The notes under the pieces: generated by a model
The model's input: the letters and a program-made list of their open reading frames with translations, nothing else
Database searches by the model: none
What the model was told of the DNA's origin: nothing
Translations under genes and position numbers: made by a program
Assembly (NCBI GenBank): GCA_023078555.1
Contig: CM041200.1
Location: 4,244,936-4,308,935 of the forward strand
Origin: Ulva prolifera
Lineage: Eukaryota > Chlorophyta > Ulvophyceae > Ulvales > Ulvaceae
Direction of reading: 5' to 3'
DNA: 64,000 nucleotides
Shown: piece after piece, positions 41,955 to 53,363 of the stretch
Numbering within the stretch: position 1 is the first letter of the stretch
Layout of the letters: the number at the start of each line of letters is the position of its first letter

Positions 41955-43070
41955 GTGCGGCGGCAACTGCGGCTGCGTGCTCTCGGGGCGCGACGCGGCG
42001 GCGTTCATGGCGTCCGCGTCCATCCGCTACGGCCGCGAGCTCGGGGTGATCATGCTCGTGTTCATCACGGCCTGGGCGTATGCCGTCGTCTCGCCGCTCG
42101 TCGTCGTCGTGTCGGCGATCTACTTCATGTCGAGCTGGATTGTGTGGCGGTGGCAGATCGTGTACGTGTACGTGCGCTGCTACGAGGGCGGCGGTAGCCT
42201 CTGGCGCTCGATCATCGCGTGTTTCATGAGCTGCCTCTACATCTTCGTCTTCTTCACGTCGTGCGTGTTTGTCGCAAAGCAGGCCTTCTACCAGGCGGCC
42301 TTTGTCTTTGTGCCGCTCTTCTTCATTATCACGATCTTCTGGTGCGCCCCCCACCTGCCCCAACCACGGTCCCGCCATGGAGGTCGCTCTCGCAGCAGGC
42401 GATTGGTGTATCGCCAACACTTAAGCTGCCAGCAGCTGCCCGGGCCTTCCCGCGTGTCACGCGACCTAACTTTCCTCTACATGCCTCTGTTTGGCTCGCG
42501 ATCCTGCAGCCTGTTGCTTCACCTGGCCCACTCAGTTTATCACCAGTCCCTTTGTCACCTGCACATGTCGGTGTAAGAGAGACCCCCATGGCCATGCTCC
42601 ACCGTGGTTGCCGCACGCCACGCACCACATGCCCTGCTCGTGTTGCCACTCGTCCCACTCAACGGCCTGCCCACTTGTCCCACTCAACGGCCTGCCCACC
42701 CAGCCACTGCAACGGCCGTCAGCCGCGCATGGCCCCTGCCCCCGCACCCCCCCCCCCCCCGGCCTGTGACTATAGCCCTGCATAACAATTTCGGGCATAA
42801 GTACTCCCCGCAGTCGCGGCGACGGCCGTCTCGCGCCCCACACGCGGCATGCATTGACGGCGCACCGCACCGCACTGCAGGAGATACCTGCGGGTGAAGT
42901 ACGACCCGGCGATCAAGTACGTGCCCCTCGAGGTGTCGGTCAACACGCGCCGCGTGCGCATCAACGAGATGAGCTACATCGCCGCGCCCCTGCGCCCCAA
43001 GTGCTCCGGCTGGCACCCCGAGTGGGGCAAAGCGTGGGAGAGCTGGGGTGCCCCGGCGTACACCAAGTAG
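41955..43070 (+). CDS. OSCA/CSC1-type calcium-permeable channel, C-terminal part only
   Basis: Two exons join exactly: 41955-42341 and 42881-43070 (TTC TG|gtgcgc; gcag|G AGA TAC). They encode GRELGVIMLVFITAWAYAVVSPLV, IYFMSSWIVWRWQIVYVYV, RCYEGGGSLW, a helix ending CVFVAKQAFYQAAFVF and a basic/aromatic tail to WESWGAPAYTK. These are the last helices of the RSN1/DUF221 seven-helix domain of OSCA/TMEM63/CSC1 osmo- and mechanosensitive cation channels. The N-terminal two thirds, including the cytosolic domain and the first pore helices, are absent and should lie in or before the gap. The first exon's 5' border is uncertain. Confidence 0.82.
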
Positions 43071-44929
43071 CCCCGGCCGGCCCGCCCGCCCGCCGGCAAC
43101 CCGCACGTAGTGCTTCCGGCGGCAGTGCCGCTGACGCACGGGCTCCCGAGAGAGGGGGAGGATTGCTGCGTCGTTGATGTTGTGTGACCCGTGTGTGAGC
43201 GAGTTTCCCAGTCTTCTGTGGGTGTTGTAGTGGCGCCACGTCGCGCCGGTGATGAACCGGCACAGGGTGGACGATGCAGCTAGCGTCGGTGGCGGGTCAA
43301 CAGGTGGTGTGGCTCTGTGTGAGAGGTGCCAGCGGCCGCTTCCGGTGTCGCCGCTTGCTGCGGAGCACCTGTGGCGGGCTGCCAGGGGTGTGTGCCAGCG
43401 GTGAGCCGCCTGGCACCTGGAGCCGCAGTAGCATCGAGCGTAAGACGCCTGCAGGCACCTGCAGCGTAAGCGACTGGCCATGAGCTCCTGCCCGGCATGC
43501 CTGCCATGTCATGCTTTCTTGGGTGCTGCTTGTGCACCGTGGTCAGCTTGATCCTGAGGTCGTTGAACAGAGGCAGTTTGTGCTGTTTGGTTGAATTGAT
43601 TTATTTGTGTTGTGCATCAGTGATTGTGCTAGCAGATCAGATTTGGGTGTGCTAGTTGGCTAGCTGTGCTCAGCAGGACTCGGTGTATGGCGCACAGTAT
43701 CAGTTTTACCAGGACACAGTCAGACAGGCCAGGAGCAGTGCACAGTGTCAGCTTGCACGCAGGTCACACAACCGCATTCATGTCAAAGTGATGCCAGAAA
43801 ACTTTAGTCGGCCATGGGCATGCCTTCATTCCGACCGTCATTTTGTGCCATTGCAGCTGCACGGACACTGTGCATGGATATGTGTACCAAGACGAGCGGT
43901 TGCTGATGATGCCCTGGTTCCATGGTCCATGTGTGCTTGATGCACTGAGCAGCAGGGTTGCTGACACAGCTTAGTGTGTTGGTGCTGTAGGCTGGCGGTA
44001 TGCCGAGCATGTTTGCATTGTGGCTGGGTCAACTCAGGCTTGCTTCTCACGTGACCTGAATATCAAGACAGATACCGACTGCATGAGTGCACCATGTGCG
44101 GTGGAACACATGTCTCAGTCTCGGGAAGGTTGCTTGCACCACCGCAATCCACTGACGCGGTACCGTCTGAAGATAGCATCAGTGGCGCATGCACGTCTCT
44201 CAGAGACGAGCACATGCTGACAACGAGGCAGCTATGCACGCCTGTATATGAAGGTGGCGAGCGACAGGGTGTGAAGGCCCATCTACGTGGACAACCATAC
44301 CACGGCCGCAAGCAGCAGTCTTGACATCCCGGCTGTGATGCAGAAGAGACGAACATGTGCAAAGGAGTGTGATCTTGCAAGCCCAGAACAAGACAATATG
44401 GCCTGGTGCTAGCCATCACGCCATCTGCACATACCATCTGTTTCCGCACTGAGTGGCAGACCTTCTGATGATTCTCCTCCACCTGATCACGGTGAAATTG
44501 TGCCTGTGGCAGATGACGAATTGCGTCGAGACGCCAAGACCACAGGACTGTGTCAGAGCTGTCTACTGCACCTCCACATAGCTTGACCACACTTCGACCA
44601 TCGGCCCCAGAGACGCCCAATCCAGACAGCGCGGTTGTAGAGTCTGGCCGCTGCAACACTGCTGTCGCAATACCATTGCTCATGACTGTTCGGGCAGGTC
44701 TAGATGTGACGCATCTCGTTGATACAGGCGTCTTTGATACAGTGGGCGACGACTCAACTGTTCTGTTGCTGGCAGTATGCTCAGGAGTGAGAGGTTGTAG
44801 AGCATACTGTGGTGAGGCCAGACACATCAGCAACAATGCACGGCCGCAGCCTCACCATCTCATGGCCTGTACACCTCGAATTTCTCGTCTGTGAACGACA
44901 GAGGTTATCTGTCTACCTGAATGGGCTCA
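43071..44929. other. convergent region with one long unassigned open frame
   Basis: About 1.9 kb between the channel stop (+) and the GDT1-like stop (-). The longest open frame is 257 codons on the minus strand (44063-44836). It is Ser/Cys/Val-rich, has no recognisable motif and shows poor protein character, so I do not call it a gene. The region probably contains the 3' untranslated sequences. Confidence 0.4.
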
Positions 44930-45943
44930 TTACTCTCCAGGGCCTTCGTACCAAGCCATGGCGCCGAAGAAAATGAACAGCACCCCCCCTACTAAGTTGA
45001 CCGTACGCTCATCTATGACCGACGCTAGCTGCCTGCCTCCAAGAACTGCAGCCCCAGTGCAGATCATGTGGCCGAGGCAGCCACCGATAGTGACACCAAC
45101 TGCATCGTTGACTGCTGCTAGGCTGATGGTGGTGATCTGACTGCGGTCACCCCACTCAGCGAGGAATGTCATTGTGAACGCTTCGACCATGATCGTCGAC
45201 AGAAGTCGCTTGAAGAAGCTGCCAGACTCCTTCTGCCCTTTCTTTGGGCTGCTGAGCTCGGCTTCGACTTCCTCTAGCTCAGACTGCCCATGGTCCTCCT
45301 GCATGGTCGACACAGTCAGAGTGCCCAAGCACAAAGCCCTACGCGTGGCATGCAAGCGACCGCACAAGGGCGGTGATACATCTTGAGCTTCACGTACACA
45401 CCTTGCCGGCAAACAACACCTCCTTGAGAGAATACAGTCCAAAGTAGAAGAACAAGATGATAGAGCCCCAGTGCGTGTAGACTTTGGGAATCTGCAGTGC
45501 ACGAATCAGTTTCCAGATAAATATAATGGTGTACGGTATAATTGGTGGACGCGATGGGCAGGTGCCATGGGAGGCGTACCAACGATGGCGCTACAGCACC
45601 CAGGGCAGTGCTGAGAATGGTCATCACAGCCAGGGCGCCCGCGCAGCCGGAAAATACCTGCACAGATCACACATGAGATTCCGTATGGTAATTCTGCTGC
45701 TTGGTCATGGCGATCTCTAACTTTTGCAACTTCAAGAGACGCTGCTGAGAGGCGAGCAGATCGAAGGGCCCGCGGAAACCGGCTTACCAGCCATCTGGGG
45801 TGCTTCATAGCCAGGACAGCCGCAATGAAGAAGGTCTTGTCTCCGACTTCGCTGGCAGCTACGACGGACAGGGACTTGACGAAGGCGCCAAAGAAATCGC
45901 TGTCCATGGTTAGTTGGGCAGTCAGCAGAATCAACAGCAGCAA
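44930..45943 (-). CDS. GDT1/TMEM165-like Ca2+/Mn2+ transporter (UPF0016), N-terminal exon unresolved
   Basis: Four in-phase exons: 45788-45943, 45580-45657, 45402-45491 and 44930-45298. The two family signatures E-x-G-D-(K/R)-(T/S) are both present, as AASEVGDKTFFIAA in the first half and LAEWGDRSQITTI in the second, in inverted-duplicate topology with about six hydrophobic segments (VFSGCAGALAVMTILSTALG, WGSIILFFYFGLYSL, the helix starting ICTGAAVLGGR, and VGGVLFIFFGAMAW). An acidic cytosolic linker (SELEEVEAEL) separates the halves. The layout is closest to Golgi/ER-type GDT1-like proteins rather than plastid PAM71. The sequence before 45943 (a hydrophobic leader LLLLILLTAQLT is included) comes from an upstream exon not found. 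An in-frame ATG lies at 45907. Confidence 0.9.
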
Positions 45944-46381
45944 CTGCAAGAAGGTGATACGACTTGACACTCGTCTCGGTAGTCAAGCAATGATCACTAT
46001 GTTGCGATCAGCACCCGCTTCGTACTGCTTCACCTGCAGGAGAATTTCAGGCTGCCTGATGTTGCAGACTGCTGCAGACTGTTGAATAGGGATCTGCAGA
46101 AGCACAATACGTGCACTCATTTCACCGTTGGCTGCTTGCTCACAGCGGTCGCATCTGATTGCAGTGCTGTGTTTGCACAGCCTTTGCGCACATCAGCCAC
46201 TTTGGTCGCTCAGTGTGTCCGGCCCTGTGAATCCGGAGAAAAGCTTGCATGCGCTATGAAGCTGCTGGGTAGATGGTCATGATATTCAGTGGTCTACTGT
46301 TGTGTGTTCTCAGCGCGCTCTAATTTACCGGATAGATGTGCGCGCTCTACAGGTAGCGCTCGATATTCGCGTTCTGAGAGC
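45944..46381. promoter_or_regulatory. divergent 5' region of GDT1-like and PsuG genes
   Basis: About 440 bp between two divergent genes. It should contain both promoters and the missing first exon of the GDT1-like gene. No specific element is recognised. Confidence 0.35.
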
Positions 46382-47299
46382 ATGGCCCAAAGCCTGCCGT
46401 TACAAATAAGCCGCGAAGTGCAAGAAGCTATAAGCCTGCGCAAGGGAATTGTGGCCCTCGAATCCACAATCATCAGCCATGGTGCGCCTCTCGCTGAGCT
46501 CGCCCTTGCCTCAGTGCCAGTCACCTGCCACCTATGCGCGTCTAATCTGGCGCGAGAAAGCGCCGGACCGAGTTCCAATCGAGTCCTCTACACAAAAGTA
46601 ATTCTGTTCATTCGCTTGGGCCGACCTGGCGTATGCTGAAGCAGCGCATGCCGATGCAGGCATGCCATACCCGCAAAACCTGGAGACAGCCAAACGCGTT
46701 GAGCAGACCGTGCGAGAAGGGGGCGCAGTCCCTGCCACAATCGCAATAATAAACCACAGGTGCTGCATCGGCCTGGATGACGCCCAGCTGAATGCACTTG
46801 CCCAGCACGGGCTGAAGTGTGCTAAAGTCTCCAGGCGAGATATCCTACCAGTGCTGGCCTCCGGCGAAATGGGCGCAACAACAGTCGCTGGTACGTAGCC
46901 CCACAACCGGCTGCACCACAGCCGGCTGCAGATGGTCCCCTCGTGCATCAACATGCTCCCGTCAGAGTCGTCTGTGGCCGTGCACTCTGCACGATGACAC
47001 CAATGCAGCCCACACCTCCGGCATGAGGGCGGAGAGTGCACAGCTCCATCGCCATACGCCTGTGCATTTCCGCACGGGCACCACCAACACCTTTGCTTTC
47101 CAATCTCATGCAGCCAAGACTGTGTCCCAGAGCACCGCATCCCACCAACAGCACAGATTTCCTCACATATGTAGCTCGTCTCCGGCACAGCCGCACGCTC
47201 CCCCGACCACGTCGGTCCCACATCCTGCCCAGCCCCACCCCCACACCGGACGCCACAGCAGCTATCAGCGGACTGCACATTTGTGCGCGTGTTGGTGAT

Positions 47300-47338
<39 letters not shown>

Positions 47339-48879
47339 ATACAACACGGGTATTCCACGGCAGCCGCATGGATCCATGGTGTAAATGCACGCCCTCGGCT
47401 TTGCACTCGTAGCCAAACAAGCGCATCTACTGACGCAGAGCCCGCCGCCGTGCAGCGACGATGCTGCTGGCGGCTGCCGCGGGCATCCGCGTCTTTGTGA
47501 CGGGCGGCATCGGGGGCGTCCACCGCGGCGCGGAGCGCACCCTGGATGTCAGCGCAGACCTCACCGAACTCGGCCGCACGCCCGTCGCCGTCGTCTGCGC
47601 CGGCGTCAAGACCGTGCGCGCCCCTCCCGAGGCCCCCGGCCCCCGGTCGCCTCCGCCCATCCCTCCCCTCGCAACAAGCTGGTCCATTGCAGTGCCCTGG
47701 TCCCTTTGGCAGCGCTGCTATGCTGTGCTATGCTGTGCTGTGCTCTGCCATGCTGCGGGTGCCTGCCTGACCACACGCCGACGCAGGCCTCCACCGGTTA
47801 GAGGCGGAAGCTACTTTCTGAGAGATTCTGGTGTTGGGCTGCCACAGACCATCACAACACAAACAAATTCTGCGTTACCTCGCAGCAGCGACGTGTGGCC
47901 CATCGCCGTGCAGCGTTTGTGTGTTGCCTCGCAGCAGCGGCCACCGCCGTGCAGATCCTGGACATTCCCAAGACGCTGGAGTACCTGGAGACGCAGGGCG
48001 TGACCGTCACCGTGCGCGGCGCCGACGAGTTCCCGGCATTCTTCACCGCGGCTAGCGGCCTGGCGGCGCCCAAACGCATCGACTGCCCCAAGCGGTGCGC
48101 CGCCACCCCCGCTGCACCTCACTCGAGAGGCAGAGCTTGCCTGATTCACTCCAGAATTGGCGGTGTGAGAGACGCAGGGGGGCACACTGTGGCCTCTGTC
48201 ATGTGTCTGAGCACGCTTCGGCGCTGCCTGGCCGCCATATCATTCATTGCGCGCCGCATGAAGCTTCAGTGATGGTACATCTGAAGCCTCCAGAGTCTGT
48301 TACGAACGGTGTCGTATGCTTGACTGTCCTGTGTATTCTAACCCCGCGCACCTCACACAAGCGTGTGCTGGACCACACAATCGCATCAGCGTGCCCATGC
48401 TGCCCGCAAACCAAGCCGGGACGCGCGAATACAAACACATGCGCGCGCGCGCAAACAAACCAGCCAGTGCAGCCTTGCATTGAATGCGCTGCGCATGCAT
48501 GCTGCACCATCGCTGCCGGGCGGTGTGCCGCAGTCAAGCAGCATGGACGGGGGGGGTGTTTGCATGCAGCCTGGCCACGATCGCGCGGGGGCTGCCGGCC
48601 CTCGGCAGCGGCATGGTGGTCGCTGTGCCGATCCCCGCGGAGGACGCGGCGCTGGGCCGCAGCCTGCAGGGCGCGATCGACTCCGCGCTGCGTGAGGCGG
48701 AGGGCTCCGGGGTCGCCGGCGCAGGCATCACGCCGTTTGTGCTGGAGCGTGTGCGCGCACTCACCGGCGGCAAGTCCCTCGAGGCCAACATCCGCCTCGT
48801 GCTCAACAACGCGAGGACGGGCGCGGAGATCGCGGTCGCGGCGGCGGAGCAGGAGACGCGCAGCCGCAGCAAGCTGTAG
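46382..48879 (+). CDS. pseudouridine-5'-phosphate glycosidase (PsuG/IndA family)
   Basis: This enzyme cleaves the C-C glycosidic bond of pseudouridine 5'-phosphate to uracil and ribose 5-phosphate, a step in nucleoside salvage. Five exons keep phase: 46382-46481, 46660-46890, 47456-47613, 47955-48094 and 48570-48879, giving 312 residues, the normal family length. Motifs: [56 protein letters not shown] (metal/phosphate region), [20 protein letters not shown] with the Schiff-base lysine in [14 protein letters not shown], and [16 protein letters not shown] with the conserved asparagine. There is no targeting peptide and no fused pseudouridine kinase, so the partner kinase must be elsewhere. An intron contains a 34-base poly-C tract. 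Confidence 0.95.
47303..47336. repeat. poly-C tract, 34 nt
   Basis: An uninterrupted run of 34 C lies in the second intron of the PsuG gene. A run this long is prone to length error in sequencing and can form i-motif or, on the other strand, G-quadruplex structure. Confidence 0.97.
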
Positions 48880-50147
48880 CTGAGTGTGTGGCGGGTGCGG
48901 CATAACAAGACATGATTCCCAGGCTTCAAGAGCCTGAGGCTACCCCGGGGATCGCGCTGCCCCTACGTTGTGCTGCTGAAGTCGAATTCCAGAGTGTGAG
49001 TGGATGGAGGGCGGCAGGGTTGAGCGGGAGCGTAGCCGCCCAGGTCAGGGTGCGCGGAGGCCTCCTCTCCCCACCGGTCCCCCCGACCCCCGTGACAAAG
49101 CCATGTGGAAGGTAGGCAGCATGGAAGGCAGTGGGCCTGCGCGTCGCGCATGCGGAGAGGGGACGCCGCAGCGGGGTGGGGTTGTGTTCAAGGCATACAG
49201 CGGGGCCGTACAGGACACGGGCAGCTGCAATCCTCAGACCTTGGAGCACTGCAGTCACTCTCTGCGGTGGGCATCAATCAGGAGCGCTCCGGTGCACCGA
49301 CTCCGTGTGCTGGGGATAGTCCCAGCGCGCAGCGGCTGCTTGCACGTGTCTTCATATACAGGACACGGGCATCAGACTCTGCAAGGCAGTCGCCATTGGC
49401 TTCGCTCTACGGCGTGACCTGCGATCGAATGGTCTCTCATGTGTGTTCGTCTGGGTTGGATTGTTCATGTCCCTCTCGCATTGGGGAATTACGCACATGC
49501 GTGCAGAATGGCTTGCCGTCCACGTGTGTATGGAGAGAGCAGCTACGAGAGCAGTGAGATGCGGAGTACGTGTAATGCGTACTACATTGCCAGTAGTGGA
49601 ACTGCTGATGACGTGTGTGTCTGAACGACAGTGTAAACGCGTATGGTGTAGTGCATTTCCCGTCGTGCTGGAGGAGTGCCGCTGATCAGGAGCACGGTGG
49701 TTTCAGGTCAATAGGTGTTTCCAGCACGAACGCAGAACGACCCACAGGCGCGGCCACTCATCTACGCCCTGGCGCTCACATGATGCTTGCGCGCATGCCA
49801 TGCATGAGCCCATGCCTGACGGTGGACCATTACATGTACCTACAACACTCACACACGGCGCCCTACGGGCACTCGCACAACACCGCATTATTCCGCTCAC
49901 AACCCCGGCTCCTGCCGTCCACCACCTGCAGCCGCATGCCCATACATGCACACTTCACAATTCAATGACAAGTTCACCCGACCCTCGCGCCCCCCGAGCT
50001 GCTTGACCGTAAGCCTCAGCCTCGGCCGCCTGCTTGGTCGTTTGGTCCCCTCTCTGCATGCAGCTAATTCCGCGTGCAGCAGGTAACACCACCTGCAGCT
50101 AGTCCCACCCGCAGCAGGCCAGGCGCGCCCCTTGCCATCAGCCGTGG
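48880..50147. other. convergent 3' region, no gene recognised
   Basis: About 1.27 kb between the stops of PsuG (+) and the unrecognised 440-residue gene (-). Only short, overlapping frames are present. Confidence 0.45.
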
Positions 50148-52530
50148 CTACAGCAGGCGCGCCTTGGCGTACTCCCGCGCCAGGTGCTCCTGCAGCGCGA
50201 TCGCGTCCCTCCTGAACGTCACCTTGATCTGCTCAAACACCGCCACGCCCGCGCACGCGACGGCGCTCTCCTGCCGCAGCGAGTCCAGCAGGAAGCTGCA
50301 GAACGTGTCGTGGAACAGCGGCTCCCGCAGCATCTCGGCCACCTCCTCCGCGGCCGCGCCGTCGCCGCCGCTGGCGCCCTCAATGCACGCCCGGACGTCA
50401 AACGTGTGCACGAACTGCTGCAGGGCGGGGGGTAGCGCGCCGTCGGCGATCGCGGCGGACACGGCGGCCGCTGCGGCGCGCTGGCGCTGCGCGTCTGCCT
50501 CGGCGGCGCTGAGCTGGCGCGCGACCTTGACGGTCGGGCTGTTGCCGTTTATGTGGCCGGCCGCGTCCCACACGGGGTCGAAGTACGCGCGCTCCTCCAG
50601 GAACGCCCACGTGCCGGCCTCGATGTCATACACCCGCTCGCGCCTGCAGCAACATCCCATCGTCTGCAACAGCACACAGCCATCCTACAAGTTCGGGCAG
50701 GCTCATGTGACGATAACGGGGCATCGAACGACGGCACAGTGGGATTTGTGAGGGGACACCCCAGTGTGCGCGTTGTGGAACAGTGCATCACCGCGGCACA
50801 CGAGCAAACGCCCAGCCTCATGGCATGCATGCTGTACCAGAGTATCCCGAAGCGATGCCGGCCACAGCGGCAGACGCTTGATGGCAGCTCTCCCTGTGAG
50901 GCGCCGTCGCGACTCACGGCAGCACCCAGTTCTCGTCGCGTGTGCGACTGTGGCACAGCACGAGGCATGCCCTTGCATCCTGCTGTGCCCGTGTGGCACA
51001 CCTGAGGTGGTCCTCCAGTGGGAAGATCGGCCGGTCCTTGCCGAAGGTCGTCTTCCACCATAGCGAGGAGCGGCGGCAGCAGGACACGTGGTGGTTCTCG
51101 GGGGCCCATGGCGGCATGCCAGGCTCTGGCCCCTTCACCCACAGCCACACGCCATCCTCGAAGACTCTCCGGACCCAGCAGCGCCAGCGGGCGCACTCGT
51201 CCCTGCCATCGACATACAGCGCCGCAACCCCTGCACAAACAGCGGCACACTGCACCCTTGGCCGCTGCGATGAACCTTGCCTTGGCGTCCTCGTATGACA
51301 GGCGGATGAGTTGGAGCCCGTTTGGCAGGACGACACCCGGGTGCTGTGAGGCTTGGGACTCGCTGATGAACTGAACTACTTCAGCAATGCCACCATGTAG
51401 TCAGGGATGCATGGTCTGTGGAAGGAGGGAACCAGCAGGCTGTGTGTGCCATCACGGTCATTGTATCACTGCTGCGTGCACTCGATGCAAAGCCATCCGC
51501 TTGACCGGGTACACTATCAACCATATCAGACGCAGGAATGAGGTGTGATCTGCAGCTGAGGCCCCCCAGGCAGATTTGAAGCAGGGCTAGCCTTACTGAA
51601 ACAGTTGTGTGGCACACCAACTCGCAGTTCGTCGATGTCTAGCTGTGGCCACACAGAGGCATCGCTGAAAGGAGCCCAAGGTCGGATATCAGCAGGAGCG
51701 ACCAGAAATTCAGGAGGCGCCCAATCGTCGTCGTCATCGTCGTCGTCCTCTGCATCATCATCCACGTCTCCATTGCTACCCATTGGCAATGGAGGTTCTT
51801 GCTTCTTCCCCAGCGGCTTCCACTTCTTGTACATAGCCTGAAGAGGATCAGCCCGTACATAATTCAGTCCGTCCACAACAACCGCATTTCTGGTACACCG
51901 TGGCAGATAATGAAGACTGAAACGTTTTTATGCTGTTAGACAAGATTGATCGATGCGGACACAATGGCAGAGTGCGAATGCACATCTAGAATGTGTCATA
52001 ATCATATTCTAAACCAGGGATAGTATAACTTCAGCCAGACGGGGTCACATGCAGAACGCGATTATGTTGTATGAGCCTTGAAAAATTCAATGAAAGTGAG
52101 TCACCAGGGCATGCTTGTGCGCGTGGACTGAGCATGGTCACACCAGAGACGCAGTGGCACCAAAGTTTGAAGGCGAGTGCTTCCGTGTGGATGGGCCTGA
52201 CCAAATCGAGGTCAGCAGATTTAGGATGGGGAGCATGCACTACAGCATCACAAGGAGAAACACCTTTGGATCATGCAATTGAACGGTCACCCATCGCCTC
52301 GTATTTGTTTTCTCCTTGTTCGTGTGCTTGAGAACGATTCCTCGCCGCCACGAGCCCTCGTAACCCTCCACCTCGGATGAGCCATCGCCACCCTTCCTGT
52401 GGAAACGATCAAGGAGTGCTTCCGCTCGAACCTGCATATGCACTACATAGCTGAAGGAGGAGTAACATTGTTCGTTTAATTCATCCCAATTCTTTGCTTT
52501 GCCTGCGATTTCCTGCTCTTCGAAGTCCAT
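50148..52530 (-). CDS. unrecognised 440-residue acidic/tryptophan-rich protein
   Basis: Five exons keep phase: 52264-52530, 51622-51837, 51256-51370, 51002-51230 and 50148-50643. The start chosen is the ATG opening MDFEEQEIAGKAKNWDELNE. Exon 1 ends in a small basic/aromatic segment (VEGYEGSWRRGIVLKHTN, then RRWVTVQLHD) that resembles a tudor/agenet-like barrel. Exon 2 has AMYKKWKPLGKK followed by an aspartate run (8 consecutive D) and WAPPEFLVAP. Exons 3-4 give GVVLPNGLQLIRLSYEDAKA, ALYVDGRDECARWRCWVRRV and FEDGVWLWVKGPEPGMPPW. The last exon is alpha-helical and alanine-rich. No known family was identified. The exon 3/4 junction requires a 25-nt intron (51231-51255) or a one-base error. Confidence 0.65.
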
Positions 52531-53363
52531 GGACTCGACAGCTGCTGTGACAGGTCCCAGGCAGAAATTCTCGCACCTCAACAGTGTTGCCCTGCTTCAG
52601 GTAGTTGAATTTTTCTGGAAGGGGCATTTCTTCTCAGAAAGCAACTGCTCCCCTTCCCTCAGATTCGCGGAGCCTGCAGGTGCATGCTTGTGTGCCTACC
52701 TGGGAGATGCTCTTCTGATATGACAGCGGGCCGCCATCCAGGTCGCCACCGCGTACAAGTGGTCACTGATCGGATAGCTATTGTGTTTAAAAGTTCCTGC
52801 AATCAGCGAAGCACAGCCGGCGCGGATATTGCACCGGCTGTTATGGCAAACGGTACGATGTCTTCATGTGCACAGCCTCGCCTGAGATAGATCCTCTGGT
52901 CTTGGATGGCAGCCTCATTAGAACGTTGTGGCATGTAATTTGCTGCCAGGCGTCTTGTCGTGTGATTTCACTGCATTCTGTCGCGTGGGAATCCTGCGGG
53001 ACTGACACCCGGCCCGATCCATGGCGACAGTGCGATCGCCACGTCGTTTCGCGCAAGCATGGAGTTCGGTGCGCGTATATTCAAGTGCATTTCAGCATGG
53101 CAAATGGCATCAACCGTCCAGAGAAGCAAGCTTTCTAGCACAATTTGATTGTCATTGATAGCGCTTCTGCCGCGGTATGCTCGGGGTGATTTGCTGCATT
53201 TCCAGCAGTGTTTGTTGCTCCGCAGTTCCAGGCTGCCTTGCCACATGCAGAGGCCCGAGTGCTACCAAGCTCATCTACAATCCCGCTTCTAGCGAGTCTG
53301 TCCTGGCGATCAAGTGATTGTTTGCACAGCAGCGCGCAAAGGTCACCTGCCCTTCTTGTTGCA
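52531..53363. promoter_or_regulatory. divergent 5' region of two unrecognised genes
   Basis: About 830 bp between the starts of the 440-residue gene (-) and the proline-rich gene (+). No coding sequence or known element is supported. Confidence 0.35.

Noticed and set aside
44063-44836. 257-codon minus-strand open frame
   Set aside because: No family motif, no splice context and atypical composition; more likely non-coding DNA between convergent genes.
47036-47500. Poly-Pro/poly-Gly proteins over the poly-C tract
   Set aside because: They result only from reading the C run; the tract is in an intron of the PsuG gene.
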